DNA of 57,825 nucleotides, taken from contig CACJRF010000011.1 of the NCBI GenBank assembly GCA_902595755.1, positions 1-57,825 on the forward strand, given 5' to 3'. The translations under genes and the position numbers were made by a program. This DNA comes from an uncultured Alphaproteobacteria bacterium. GTDB lineage: Bacteria > Pseudomonadota > Alphaproteobacteria > Methylaequorales > Methylaequoraceae. Positions 18,373 to 27,569 of the stretch are shown one piece after another (the stretch's first letter is position 1; every line of letters starts with the position of its first letter). The notes under the pieces are model-generated. The model did no database searches. It worked only from the letters and a program-made list of their open reading frames with translations, and had not been told where the DNA came from.

Positions 18373-19218
18373 ATGTATTCTGTATCATTACTCATATTGT
18401 CATGTTTTTTTTTCGCAGTTCTTGCAGCTTTAATAAAATTTTTATCACAACAAATTCACCCATTTGAACAAGCTTTTTTTAGAAATTTTATAGGTGTTTT
18501 AATTATTCTTCCATTTATTCTTAAATATAAAATAAAAATCAGTAAGAAAGAGAATTTTAAATTATTAATACTTAGAGGTGTTTTCGGCGGCTTGACAATG
18601 ATTTTACTATTTTGGTCTTATTCACTCATACCATTATCTCAAGCTATGGCAATAAGCTTTACAACTCCACTTTTCATGTATCTTGGTAGTATTATATTTT
18701 TTAAAGAAAAAGCTTATAAAATTAATAATACTGCAATTATCTCAGGATTTATTTTAACAATCATACTTATCAGACCAGACCTTGAGGTTAAACTTGGGGT
18801 TTTGATAGCACTCATAGCATCTTTTACTCACGCAATAGCAGGACTTCTAGTTAAACAAATTTCAAAAACTGAATCTGTACTTTTATTAATGTTTAGTATG
18901 GTTATTATAATGGCTCCCATATCTTTTTTCCCTTCATTGTATGTTTGGACTACTCCTAACAGTTTTGAAATTATTTTGTTATTATTTGCGATTGCTTGTA
19001 TTGCTACAATTGGAAACTTTTTATGGACAAAGGCGCTAAGTCAAGAAGCTTTAACAAATTTGATGCCCTTTGAATTTTCAAAATTGCTTTTTGCTACAAT
19101 CTTTGGAATTTTTTTTTTCAACGAAAAAGTAGACTTAATTACAATATTTAGTGGTATAGGTTTATTGTATCTAAATCATTACCTAGCAAAAAATATAATA
19201 AAAAATGAAAAAACTTAA
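18373..19218 (+). CDS. EamA/DMT-family transporter, first of tandem pair
   Basis: This 281-residue protein shows ten hydrophobic segments in two EamA halves. The half-1 signature FFRNFIGVLIILPF and the segment SYSLIPLSQAMAISFTTPLF are typical of the YdcZ/RhaT-like drug/metabolite transporter superfamily. The second half ends in ATIFGIFFFNEKVD. The substrate cannot be inferred. The downstream paralogue has the same length and overlaps by 14 bases, so the pair is likely co-expressed. Confidence 0.85.
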   Translation: MYSVSLLILSCFFFAVLAALIKFLSQQIHPFEQAFFRNFIGVLIILPFILKYKIKISKKENFKLLILRGVFGGLTMILLFWSYSLIPLSQAMAISFTTPLFMYLGSIIFFKEKAYKINNTAIISGFILTIILIRPDLEVKLGVLIALIASFTHAIAGLLVKQISKTESVLLLMFSMVIIMAPISFFPSLYVWTTPNSFEIILLLFAIACIATIGNFLWTKALSQEALTNLMPFEFSKLLFATIFGIFFFNEKVDLITIFSGIGLLYLNHYLAKNIIKNEKT

Positions 19219-20050
19219 AGATTACTACCAAATATTCAGCTGTTTTTTTTTTTCATTACTTGGTTACCAGATCAAACTTGAATTACTTACAAATAGCATA
19301 GAAAACATTGTATTTTATAGATCATTTTTTGGTACATTTTTATTATTGATATTTTTCTTCTTTAATATTAAAGAATCTTTTACTAAAGATATTAATTCTA
19401 ATAAGATTTTTATTCATATTCTCAGATCTATCTTTGGAGTTTTAGCAATGTATTTTGGTTATAATTCTCTAAATTATCTTACATTATCGCAAGCCAGTAC
19501 CATTAGTTTTACTAAAGTTTTTTTTTCTTCAATTTTAGCCTTTATAGCTTTCAAAGAGAAAATTTCATATTTAGTTTTTTTTTTACTACTCATTGGGTTT
19601 ATTGGTGTAATTTTGATATCTGAACCACAAAATTTTAATAATAACCTAGGATTATATATGGCTTTATTTTCAGCGCTTTGTGTATCTGGGGGGATAATCT
19701 CAATCTCTTATCTGAGCAAACATGAAAATACAAAAAAAATTCTTCTCTATCATTCCTTTATTTCCACGGTAATATTTTTCAGTATATTTAACGAGACAAT
19801 TACTTTTAATTTTTCTAATATTCAAGATTACTTTATGATTACTATAACTGCAGTAATTGGGCAATATTTTAATACAGAATCTTATAAGGATAATCCTACC
19901 AATAAAGTTATGATTCTAAGTTACTCTAGAATAATATTCTCGACTGCATTAGGTTTTTTTCTATTGAATGAAAGTTTAAGTATTTTAAATATTTTAGGTA
20001 TTGTAATTATAATATTTACTTCATTTATGATCACAAAAAGGAAAAATTAA
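19205..20050 (+). CDS. EamA/DMT-family transporter, second of tandem pair
   Basis: This is also 281 residues and ten helices. It aligns with its upstream neighbour through VFYRSFFGTFLLLIFF, NYLTLSQASTISFTKVFF and ALGFFLLNESLSIL. The two share layout rather than close identity, indicating an old tandem duplication. It starts within the first gene's end and finishes in a 4-base convergent overlap (TTAA) with the aldo/keto reductase. Substrate unknown; homodimer and heterodimer are both possible. Confidence 0.83.
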   Translation: MKKLKDYYQIFSCFFFSLLGYQIKLELLTNSIENIVFYRSFFGTFLLLIFFFFNIKESFTKDINSNKIFIHILRSIFGVLAMYFGYNSLNYLTLSQASTISFTKVFFSSILAFIAFKEKISYLVFFLLLIGFIGVILISEPQNFNNNLGLYMALFSALCVSGGIISISYLSKHENTKKILLYHSFISTVIFFSIFNETITFNFSNIQDYFMITITAVIGQYFNTESYKDNPTNKVMILSYSRIIFSTALGFFLLNESLSILNILGIVIIIFTSFMITKRKN

Positions 20051-21087
20051 GGACATGGAAATGGACATTCATCGTGAATTTTTTCAATTTTTTCTAAAAC
20101 CTCCTCACTCAGTTGTAAATCGGACGTTTTTATATTTTCTAATAATTGATCTAAGTTCGTTGCCCCGATAATATTACTTGTCACGAAAGGCCTTGAATTA
20201 ACAAAGCCTAATGCCATTTGGGTTGGAGTGATTCCAGACTCTCTTGCTAAATTATTAAACTTCAGTGAGTATTTTAGCCCTTTATCTTTGGTATATCTTG
20301 TAAACATGTTTCCAAATAATGTAAGTCTTGCACCATCCGGTTTTACCCCATTATCATATTTCCCTGTCAACATTCCAAATGCTAATGGGGAATATGCTAG
20401 TAAACCACATTTTTCCCTTATAGATATTTCCGCCATACCAACCTCATAACTTCTGTTTAAGAGTGAATATGGATTTTGCACTGAAACAACTTTTGGTAAA
20501 TTAAATTTTTCGGATAATGAGATAAATTTCATAGTCCCCCAAGCAGTTTCGTTTGACAATCCTATAAACTTTATCTTTCCATCCTTGACGAGTTCATCTA
20601 GAGCTTCAAGCTGAGTTCGTAAATCAATGAAATCTGATTCTTCTTCGTGATTATAATTTAACTTTCCAAAAAAATTCGCCTTTCTATCGGGCCAGTGCAG
20701 TTGATATAAATCAATATAGTCGGTATTTAGTCTCTTTAAACTTCCATTTACAGCTTCATGTATCTGTTCTTTATTTAATCTTGTCTCTTTATTTCTGAAC
20801 CATTTCATCCCAGATCTTCCAACCACTTTAGTAGCAAGAATAATTTTTTCTCGACATTTTTTTTGTTTTAGCCATTTTCCAATTATTCTCTCTGTGGAAC
20901 CCCATGTCTCTTTTCTTGGCGGAACAGAATAAAGTTCCGCTGTATCAAAGAAATTCACACCCTGATTAAAAGCAAAATCCATTTGTGCAAAGCCTTCCTC
21001 CTCGGTATTTTGCTCTCCCCATGTCATTGTACCCAAACACATAATACTAACTTTGGTGTTTGTTGACCCTAATGTTCGGTATTTCAT
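20047..21087 (-). CDS. aldo/keto reductase, Tas-like
   Basis: This 346-residue TIM-barrel oxidoreductase starts MKYRTLGSTNTKVSIMCLGT. The catalytic tetrad is visible: Asp and Tyr in NFFDTAELYSVP, Lys in ILATKVVG and His in LYQLHWPD. NADPH-binding features lie near GATNLDQLLENI. The insertion RKETWGSTERIIGKWL is typical of the Tas subgroup. GAGGAAA precedes the ATG, giving a good ribosome site. Substrate unknown. Confidence 0.88.
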   Translation of the reverse strand: MKYRTLGSTNTKVSIMCLGTMTWGEQNTEEEGFAQMDFAFNQGVNFFDTAELYSVPPRKETWGSTERIIGKWLKQKKCREKIILATKVVGRSGMKWFRNKETRLNKEQIHEAVNGSLKRLNTDYIDLYQLHWPDRKANFFGKLNYNHEEESDFIDLRTQLEALDELVKDGKIKFIGLSNETAWGTMKFISLSEKFNLPKVVSVQNPYSLLNRSYEVGMAEISIREKCGLLAYSPLAFGMLTGKYDNGVKPDGARLTLFGNMFTRYTKDKGLKYSLKFNNLARESGITPTQMALGFVNSRPFVTSNIIGATNLDQLLENIKTSDLQLSEEVLEKIEKIHDECPFPCP

Positions 21088-21124
21088 AATAAATTTCCTC
21101 TTGACTTAAAAAAATTCTAACATA

Positions 21125-21153
21125 TTTAAACTATTAAATAAAAGTTGTATAAT
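21125..21153 (+). promoter_or_regulatory. likely promoter of the BI-1 gene
   Basis: A perfect TATAAT lies at 21148-21153, with TTTAAA at 21125-21130 as a weak -35 seventeen bases upstream. The site is in the 98-base gap between divergent AKR and BI-1 genes. It is followed by AAAGGAG at 21173-21179, six bases before the ATG, one of the best ribosome-binding sites in the window. Confidence 0.45.
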
Positions 21154-21185
21154 ACTTTTAATCTTATCATTTAAAGGAGTAAATT

Positions 21186-21917
21186 ATGGCATACGATTAT
21201 GAAAGAGATGTGAAGGCTAGAAGTTCTTCTGCTGAGATAGACCTGGGTCTTAAGGCCTACATGAATAAAGTTTACTCATTCATGGCTGTTGGGTTGGCTC
21301 TTACCGGAGTTATTGCTCATCTCACCTCAACTATGGCTTTCGATTTTAGAACTAATACAATGACAGCTTTTGGGAACGCTATTTATGGTTCACCACTTGC
21401 TTTTATAATAATGCTTGCGCCATTAGGGTTCATAATAGCTCTAAATATGGGTATAGCCAAGATGAAAGAAAGCACCGTCCAAGTTTTATTCTGGGCTTTT
21501 GCAGCAGTTATGGGCTTATCTTTGTCTTCAATCTTCATACAATATACTGGAGAATCCGTTGCAAGGGTTTTCTTTATTTCCGCAGGTGCCTTTGGGGCTT
21601 TAAGCTTGTATGGTTACACTACAAAGAAAGATTTAACCGGATGGGGTTCGTTTTTATTCATAGGTTTAATCGGCATATTGATAGCATCTATAGTCAACAT
21701 TTTTGTTGCAAGTTCTGCACTTCAATTTGGAATTTCTGTAATTGGTGTTTTAGTCTTTGCAGGTCTCACAGCGTATGACACTCAAAGAATAAAGGCCATG
21801 TACTTTGATAATTCTGGTCAGGAGGGTAAAAAAGCTATAATGGGTGCTTTAACTCTCTACCTAGACTTTATCAACTTATTTATTATGTTGATTCAACTTT
21901 TTGGTCAAAGAAGATAG
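21186..21917 (+). CDS. Bax inhibitor-1/YccA family membrane protein
   Basis: This 243-residue protein has seven hydrophobic helices and the conserved C-terminal motif TAYDTQRIKAMY. The N-terminus is cytoplasmic and charged (YERDVKARSSSAEIDLG). Bacterial BI-1 proteins are pH-gated calcium-leak-like channels or modulators of FtsH (YccA); which applies here is open. It has its own promoter, a strong Shine-Dalgarno and its own terminator hairpin, and its codon use is less AT-biased than neighbours, suggesting high expression. Confidence 0.92.
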   Translation: MAYDYERDVKARSSSAEIDLGLKAYMNKVYSFMAVGLALTGVIAHLTSTMAFDFRTNTMTAFGNAIYGSPLAFIIMLAPLGFIIALNMGIAKMKESTVQVLFWAFAAVMGLSLSSIFIQYTGESVARVFFISAGAFGALSLYGYTTKKDLTGWGSFLFIGLIGILIASIVNIFVASSALQFGISVIGVLVFAGLTAYDTQRIKAMYFDNSGQEGKKAIMGALTLYLDFINLFIMLIQLFGQRR

Positions 21918-21921
21918 GTAA

Positions 21922-21969
21922 TAGCTGGTCGCAACAATCTATTTTGTAGGCCAGCTAACTTTTTTTTTT
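21922..21969 (+). terminator. intrinsic terminator after the BI-1 gene
   Basis: TAGCTGG at 21922-21928 pairs with CCAGCTA at 21951-21957, and ten T residues follow at 21960-21969. Loop sequence can extend the stem with weaker pairs. The T tract ends one base before the GTG start of the next gene, so it could also act as an attenuator for that gene. Confidence 0.8.
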
Positions 21970-21970
21970 C

Positions 21971-22648
21971 GTGAGACTCAAATCTTCATCCATATTATTA
22001 GTACTTCTAACACTTTTCTGCTGGTCCGCAGAATCGAAAAATAATATTCCTGAGGATATTAAGTTTAATGTATATAGAAACTCAAATCTTATCGGTTTCC
22101 ACAACTTAAGTTTTTCACAACTTGGTGATGATATAAAAGCTGAGATAGAAATTAAATTTGAAGTTACTTTTCTCGGTTTCGTTGTTTATGACTACTATCA
22201 TAAAAATGTTGAAATATGGTCAGATTATAGATTAAAAACTCTTGAAACTTTTACCGACAAAAATGGTGAAGAACTATCGTGTAAAGTCAGCAAATCAAAA
22301 GATACGTATAAAATAAGTGGAACATCAAGAGAAACACTATCAGAAGAAACTATAGTACCAACAAGTTATTGGAGAAATGAATTAATTAAAGGGGTTAAAA
22401 AGAAAACACTTAATACGCAAGATTGCAGTATTATCAATTTTAAGATTGAATCATTAGGAAAAAAGATGATTTATAATAATAAAGTTAAAACTGATCACTA
22501 TAGACTTGAGGGCAAAGAATCAACTGGAGAGGAAGTTATTATCGACATTTGGTATGATAAGTTCGATAGATGGGTAAAAATGATTTTCATAAAGGATGGA
22601 AGTAAAATAGAGTATATATCAAAAAAATTTGATAAAAGTAATGAGTAA
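21971..22648 (+). CDS. secreted DUF6134-type protein
   Basis: This 225-residue protein has a signal peptide (about 1-22, ending CWSAES) and a beta-rich body with FNVYRNSNLIGFHNLSF, FLGFVVYDYYHKNVEIW and DIWYDKFDRWVKM. This layout fits the uncharacterised DUF6134 family; I rely on pattern memory for the name. The only usable start is a GTG at 21971, one base after a terminator-like T tract and with no ribosome site. It overlaps the SDR gene by eight bases, so it belongs to the SDR/SnoaL arm of the lipid cluster. Confidence 0.65.
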   Translation: MRLKSSSILLVLLTLFCWSAESKNNIPEDIKFNVYRNSNLIGFHNLSFSQLGDDIKAEIEIKFEVTFLGFVVYDYYHKNVEIWSDYRLKTLETFTDKNGEELSCKVSKSKDTYKISGTSRETLSEETIVPTSYWRNELIKGVKKKTLNTQDCSIINFKIESLGKKMIYNNKVKTDHYRLEGKESTGEEVIIDIWYDKFDRWVKMIFIKDGSKIEYISKKFDKSNE

Positions 22649-23387
22649 GGTTTGTTGGATTACTGGAGGAGGCTCAGGAATTGGAGCTGAACTTGCTAAA
22701 ATTTTATCAAAAGATAAGTATACTGTCTATATCAGTGGAAGAACAAAATCAAAATTAAGTAATATAGCTAGGTATAACAAATCGATTATTCCTGTGCAGG
22801 GAGATGTTTCCTGTTTGAAAGATTGCAAAAAAATTGTAAACACTATTCATAAAAAATTTAAGAAAATAAACTTAGTAGTGATGAATGCAGCTACTTATTC
22901 TCCCGGTTCAATGGAAATTTTAAACGTAGATGAAATAAGGAAGGTTGTTGATATAAACTTAATGGGTGTAATCAATTGTCTGTCTTCAGTTATAAGTAAA
23001 ATGAAAAACAATAAAGGGGGGCACTTAATGATAGTTTCATCACCAGCAGGGTATCGTGGTCTACCAGGTGCTGGTATTTACGGTGTAACAAAATCAGCTG
23101 TAACTTTCCTAGCTGAAACTATTAAATTGGAATACGAAAAGTTTAATATTAAGGTTCAAGTAGTTCATCCAGGTTTTGTAAAAACACCAATGACTGATAA
23201 AAATCAGTTCAAAATGCCATTTCTCATTACGCCTGAAAAAGCAGCTCATAAGATTGCTAACAAAATTAATACCAACGATTTTGAAATTTATTTTCCCAAA
23301 AGATTAATATTAGGTATGAAACTATTAAATTTTTTACCAAACAAATTATATTTCAAGTTAATTAGAAAACTAATTCAACTACCGTGA
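22641..23387 (+). CDS. short-chain dehydrogenase/reductase
   Basis: This 248-residue Rossmann enzyme has the cofactor motif TGGGSGIGAEL, the NAG-like motif VMNAATYSPG, catalytic Ser in MIVSSPAGYRG and YGVTKSA with Tyr and Lys. I start it at the ATG at 22641, inside the end of the DUF6134 gene, rather than the TTG at 22629. In related clusters an SDR accompanies CFA-type methyltransferase, DUF1365 and FAD oxidase genes, pointing to membrane-lipid chemistry, but the substrate is unknown. Confidence 0.9.
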   Translation: MSKVCWITGGGSGIGAELAKILSKDKYTVYISGRTKSKLSNIARYNKSIIPVQGDVSCLKDCKKIVNTIHKKFKKINLVVMNAATYSPGSMEILNVDEIRKVVDINLMGVINCLSSVISKMKNNKGGHLMIVSSPAGYRGLPGAGIYGVTKSAVTFLAETIKLEYEKFNIKVQVVHPGFVKTPMTDKNQFKMPFLITPEKAAHKIANKINTNDFEIYFPKRLILGMKLLNFLPNKLYFKLIRKLIQLP

Positions 23388-23791
23388 TAAAAAAGATTAT
23401 TAATAAATACAAAAATGCTTTTGAAAACCTAGAGGTTACGAATATTAACAATTTATTAAATTTAGTTGATGATAATGTAGTCTTCGAAGATCCATTCAAC
23501 AAAATAATTGGTAAAGATAATTTAAGGGAACTTTTTTTAGAAATGTTTCAAAAATTACAACAGCCTAAGTTCAAGGTTTTAAATATTTTTTACAAACAAA
23601 ATTTGGCAATTATTAAGTGGAATTTCTCCTGTAAAATATTTAGAAAAGATATTTGCTTTGATGGCCTCAGTGAGATAACCGTTAACAATGGGAAGATTAA
23701 AAAGCATTTAGATTTTTGGGATTCTGGAAAAAACTTTTATACTCAAGTTCCAATCTTAGGAAGAATCTTTAAAAAAATTCATAATATATAA
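23384..23791 (+). CDS. SnoaL/NTF2-like protein
   Basis: This 135-residue protein has the cone-shaped NTF2 fold pattern: helical N-terminus YKNAFENLEVTNINNLLNLV, then DDNVVFEDPFNKIIGKDNL, then strands ending IKKHLDFWDSG. Members can be small isomerases/hydrolases or binding domains. GTG start at 23384 overlaps the SDR stop (GTGA). It ends one base from the convergent DUF3833 stop. It is a regular companion of the CFA/DUF1365 cluster. Confidence 0.8.
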   Translation: MIKKIINKYKNAFENLEVTNINNLLNLVDDNVVFEDPFNKIIGKDNLRELFLEMFQKLQQPKFKVLNIFYKQNLAIIKWNFSCKIFRKDICFDGLSEITVNNGKIKKHLDFWDSGKNFYTQVPILGRIFKKIHNI

Positions 23792-23792
23792 T

Positions 23793-24311
23793 TCATTTTT
23801 TAAATGTTATTGAAACCACACCCAAAACTATTCCCCACTTTTTAACTTCAGCCCTGTTCATTAAGATATTATCGTCTTGCAAGAACATCCAATCGTCAAA
23901 ATCTACAACAACTGTAGATTCTTTTACTTTTAAATTAAGCTTGTATTTCCAATTTAAAGCATTTCCTGAGGAAACTCCTGTGGCCTCGCCTATTACATCA
24001 TCGGCTGTACCTGAATATTTATTATTACCTAAAATCTTAATACTCCAAATTCTAGATTCTTTTTCTCCGTCATTATAAACGAATTTTTCATCAAGGGTCA
24101 GAGTATCATTATCTAAAGTTCCCGTTATATCAACTTTAAACGACCTTTTTAAATTCCCAAATCTATCATGAAACATCCCCCATGCTTTTGTCTTGCCATC
24201 AAAATAATCTTCTAGCACAAACCTAGGTTTTTCATTTTGAAAATTCTTTACGTTCATATCACTTGCGCAAGATAATAGGGTTAAGGTAAATAGTAAAAAC
24301 CATAATCTCAT
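23793..24311 (-). CDS. DUF3833 lipoprotein
   Basis: This 172-residue protein has a lipoprotein signal peptide with lipobox LLSCA (Cys at about 15). The DUF3833 body is recognised from FVLEDYFDGKTKAWGMFHDR, VYNDGEKESRIWSIKI and DDWMFLQDDNILMNRAEVKKWG. It is a periplasmic lipid-anchored protein of unknown activity that recurs next to CFA and DUF1365 genes. It is the last gene of the minus-strand arm, 21 bases after the transporter gene. Confidence 0.85.
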   Translation of the reverse strand: MRLWFLLFTLTLLSCASDMNVKNFQNEKPRFVLEDYFDGKTKAWGMFHDRFGNLKRSFKVDITGTLDNDTLTLDEKFVYNDGEKESRIWSIKILGNNKYSGTADDVIGEATGVSSGNALNWKYKLNLKVKESTVVVDFDDWMFLQDDNILMNRAEVKKWGIVLGVVSITFKK

Positions 24312-24332
24312 TTATTCAATATATTATTTTTT

Positions 24333-25610
24333 TTAATCATTAACAGTAATAATTTTTTGTACTTTTTTTAATTCACTTTCTCCAAAAGTAAAATTCTTAA
24401 GCAGAAAAGCCGCAATTATTTTTAGTATAACAGGAATTATTGCATAGCTAATAATTATAAAAATTTTACTTTCCTTGGAAACTATCTCGTTGGCGTCAAA
24501 ATTCAATAATCCTAATACACCAAATATAAAAATACTTGCTAATGCAAATGAAAGTTTGCTTAAGAATGTCAATATGGAGAACATTACCCCAGACATATCT
24601 TCATTAAATTTCATTCTGTGATGGTCTATTAAGTCTGCTTGAATAGACATTGGAAGAAGAAGGTCTGCTCCAAGGCATAATCCTGTTAAACATGAAATAA
24701 TAATAAATAAATTTAAATCTCCTTTGTCTAAAAAAACCACAAAAAAGAAAATCAATGAAGAGATTATTAATGATATTCTCCATGCTAAAACTTTATTTGT
24801 TTTCTTAGAGAGGAATGTCCAAAAAGGAACGCCTAAAACAGCAAATAAGAAGTAGTAAAATAACGTTATTTGTCTATCATAATCATTACCTCCAAGGATG
24901 TAAGAGACATAAAAAACAAAAAGCACCATTGGAAAAACATTTGCTAGTGTATTTAGAAACCATACAAAAATAAGTCTGCTTATCTTATTATTTTTATAGA
25001 TACTTTTAAAATTAATTCCTGAAAAATTACTCTGTTTGTTAGATTTCTCATCTTTAATACATATCGTAAATAATAATAACCCCAAAAACCCAGATATTAT
25101 TGCTAGATCTACTAATTTACTGACAAGTTTTACATTGTCTACATTTAAGATTATTGGAAGAAGAAGCGATGAAAATAACCCTAAAAGAACAAAGAATTCT
25201 CGTGATGCACTAAGTCTGGTTCTTTTATGATAATTTCTCTCTAAATTATAGCCAATTGACAGATAAGGTATTTGAAATATTGTCCATCCTGTATACAAAA
25301 CTACAATCCATATAAGTAAATGACCGTTTCCAGGAATTTCATCTACCTTAAAAAGTTTGTAAAGAGCAATCCCGGAAAGTAGTCCTCCAATTATCAACCA
25401 TACTTTCCTTGAAAAAAAATTTTTATCATTTATCCAACCCATTAACGGGTCAGTAGTTATATCTATTAATTTTGCCGCAAAAAGTATAATTCCAATTGTA
25501 GCTATGTCCATCCCGTATACTTCTGAGTATAAAGCAGGTAGAAAAACCATAACCGGAAATGTTGGTATTGCGAATGCATACGCTGGTAAGGAATAAAACA
25601 AATATTTCAT
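24333..25610 (-). CDS. MFS/GPH-type transporter (MelB-like)
   Basis: This 425-residue protein has twelve apparent helices and the GPH-family motif DITTDPLMGWINDK in loop 2-3, with GSSLLLP-like stretches after. Genes of this type in CFA/DUF1365 clusters are annotated as sugar:cation symporters, but a lipid or precursor substrate is as likely. It lies 14 bases downstream of the methyltransferase gene on the same strand. Confidence 0.85.
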   Translation of the reverse strand: MKYLFYSLPAYAFAIPTFPVMVFLPALYSEVYGMDIATIGIILFAAKLIDITTDPLMGWINDKNFFSRKVWLIIGGLLSGIALYKLFKVDEIPGNGHLLIWIVVLYTGWTIFQIPYLSIGYNLERNYHKRTRLSASREFFVLLGLFSSLLLPIILNVDNVKLVSKLVDLAIISGFLGLLLFTICIKDEKSNKQSNFSGINFKSIYKNNKISRLIFVWFLNTLANVFPMVLFVFYVSYILGGNDYDRQITLFYYFLFAVLGVPFWTFLSKKTNKVLAWRISLIISSLIFFFVVFLDKGDLNLFIIISCLTGLCLGADLLLPMSIQADLIDHHRMKFNEDMSGVMFSILTFLSKLSFALASIFIFGVLGLLNFDANEIVSKESKIFIIISYAIIPVILKIIAAFLLKNFTFGESELKKVQKIITVND

Positions 25611-25624
25611 TTTATAAAGTATAT

Positions 25625-26815
25625 TTAATTCTTTTTTATTAGAAATTGTCCAACATCTATATTTTGTGACCTAAAACCACCCTCACAATAACTTAAATAA
25701 TAATTCCACATTCTTAAGAATGTATCATTGAAACCTTGGGACTTAATCTCATTCAATGAATCTTGAAATGAAGATCTCCACCTTTTAATCGTTTCGGCAT
25801 AATCAAGACCAAACATATTTTTTTTATCTATACAAAGTCCTTCGTTTTTCATAATTTCATTAATTGCTGGAATTGATGGTAGCATTCCACCTGGGAATAT
25901 ATAGGTCTGTATAAAGTCAGGAAACTTTTTATATGTTTGAAAAAATTTTTCATCAATTGTAATTGTTTGAAGACCAATACAACCGTTTGGTTTTAGATTC
26001 TCATAGAGTTTTTTGAAAAATATACTCCAATACTTAACTCCAACGGCCTCAAACATTTCTATGGAGACAATCTTATCAAACTTCCCATTCAAATCTCTGT
26101 AGTCAATTAGCTTTACGTCAACCTTTTCTTTTAAATGATTCCTCTCGATTTTACTTTTGACTGCAAGATACTGGTTCCTAGAAATTGTTATCGCCGTCAC
26201 ATTTGCTTTATAATTGGTCGCTAAAAACTCTGAGAATCCGCCCCAACCACAACCAACTTCAAGTACTTTATCACCAGGCTTAATATTAACAAGTTCAGCA
26301 AGACTCTTATACTTATTAATCTGTGCTGATTGAAGTGACTGCGTTTTTGTTTTAAAAATTGCCGACGAGTATGTCATAGTTTCATCTAACCAGGATTTAT
26401 AAAACTCGTTTCCTAGGTCATAATGATATTGAATATTCTTTTTAGACCCTTTTTTAGAGTTACCATTTATAAAATGTTTAAGTCTTAGATACAAAATTAT
26501 ATACCATCTCCCCCTTATAAAGCTTGAGAATTGATGGAAGTTTTTCGCACCCCATTCAAGAAAGCTAGTTAAGTTAGTTGTTTCCCAATTTTTATCAATA
26601 TAACTCTCTGCCCAACCTAAATCTCCTCTGTTAAAAAAATCGTCTAAGCATTTTTTATTTATTATATTTATTTCAGCTTTTGGACCATTTTCAGGGGCTT
26701 GATATTCAAGAATCTTTTTATTCTGATAAAGAACAGATATTTTACCGAATCTACTTTGTCTTAAAACAGATAAAAATAGGTCGATTTTTCTCTTATATTC
26801 TCTATTTTCTTTCAT
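25625..26815 (-). CDS. CFA-type SAM-dependent fatty acyl methyltransferase
   Basis: This 396-residue enzyme has the lipid-methylase layout: an N-terminal lipid-binding domain, then NIQYHYDLGNEFYKSWLDET with TYSSAIF, the SAM motif VLEVGCGWGGFSEFL (about residue 180) and ETIKRWRSSF near the end. It methylates double bonds of phospholipid acyl chains, giving either cyclopropane rings or methylated unsaturated chains on the furan fatty acid route. Sequence alone does not separate CFA synthase from UfaM-like enzymes. The flanking DUF1365 and FAD oxidase genes favour the broader lipid-modification cluster. It starts with a 14-base overlap with DUF1365. Confidence 0.9.
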   Translation of the reverse strand: MKENREYKRKIDLFLSVLRQSRFGKISVLYQNKKILEYQAPENGPKAEINIINKKCLDDFFNRGDLGWAESYIDKNWETTNLTSFLEWGAKNFHQFSSFIRGRWYIILYLRLKHFINGNSKKGSKKNIQYHYDLGNEFYKSWLDETMTYSSAIFKTKTQSLQSAQINKYKSLAELVNIKPGDKVLEVGCGWGGFSEFLATNYKANVTAITISRNQYLAVKSKIERNHLKEKVDVKLIDYRDLNGKFDKIVSIEMFEAVGVKYWSIFFKKLYENLKPNGCIGLQTITIDEKFFQTYKKFPDFIQTYIFPGGMLPSIPAINEIMKNEGLCIDKKNMFGLDYAETIKRWRSSFQDSLNEIKSQGFNDTFLRMWNYYLSYCEGGFRSQNIDVGQFLIKKN

Positions 26816-27569
26816 TAATTATAGTAAATTTCGTTTTTGATATTTTTGGTCTGTTGATATATTTAGCTCCTTTGAAAAATAGTTTCAAGGCTTGAATATA
26901 TATTCCCAAGGTAACTTTAATATTTTGAATGGAATTTGTAAAAAATGTCCTTAAAAGGTTCATTTCATTCATATCTATTGATTTTCCCTGATAAGAGGCC
27001 TCAAAAACCTTTTTTTTATCTACAATATATTTTATATACAAGTAAATATTTTTTTCGTCTATTTTAAAAGAAATATCATACAAACCTTTTACTTTAAAAA
27101 AAGGAGAAACATAAAAACCTTTATCAAAAATAAAATTAGTTTGGTCTTTTTTTATCTTTGAGAAATATAAATGTCTTTCTTTAAAAGTATTATTCACCTC
27201 AAGGATAACTCCAGATGGAATTTCTCTTTTATTATAAAGAATAAAGACTGAAATGGGGTTAAAACTATAGTTTAAAATTCTTGGAAGACAAAAAACTTTT
27301 ATTTTGAGAAAGTCTCCTTTAATTCTTCTTAATTTTTTCTGAAAAAAATCTTCTACAACACCTTTTTTCTCAATTTGCCCATGATCATTATCAAAGAAAG
27401 AAAATATACTGATTCTGTTTCTTTTAAATAGAAAATATTCCCTGAAATCATTTAATCTAAACCAGAAATAAGATATTTTGTAGCTGAAGCTATGGTGAAA
27501 TGGGGCAAATCTAGTGTGTTTAACTACGCCACTATATATTTTATTATTTACATAACTAATTTTATTCAT
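26802..27569 (-). CDS. DUF1365 protein
   Basis: This 255-residue protein starts with the family hallmark SGVVKHTRFAPFHHSFSY and continues with FNPISVFILYN and LEVNNTFKERHLYF. DUF1365 proteins nearly always lie between an FAD-dependent amine-oxidase-like gene and a CFA-type methyltransferase, as here, and are linked to lipid modification under singlet-oxygen stress. No catalytic mechanism is established to my knowledge. The ATG at 27569 abuts the stop of the FAD gene. Confidence 0.9.
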   Translation of the reverse strand: MNKISYVNNKIYSGVVKHTRFAPFHHSFSYKISYFWFRLNDFREYFLFKRNRISIFSFFDNDHGQIEKKGVVEDFFQKKLRRIKGDFLKIKVFCLPRILNYSFNPISVFILYNKREIPSGVILEVNNTFKERHLYFSKIKKDQTNFIFDKGFYVSPFFKVKGLYDISFKIDEKNIYLYIKYIVDKKKVFEASYQGKSIDMNEMNLLRTFFTNSIQNIKVTLGIYIQALKLFFKGAKYINRPKISKTKFTIINERK

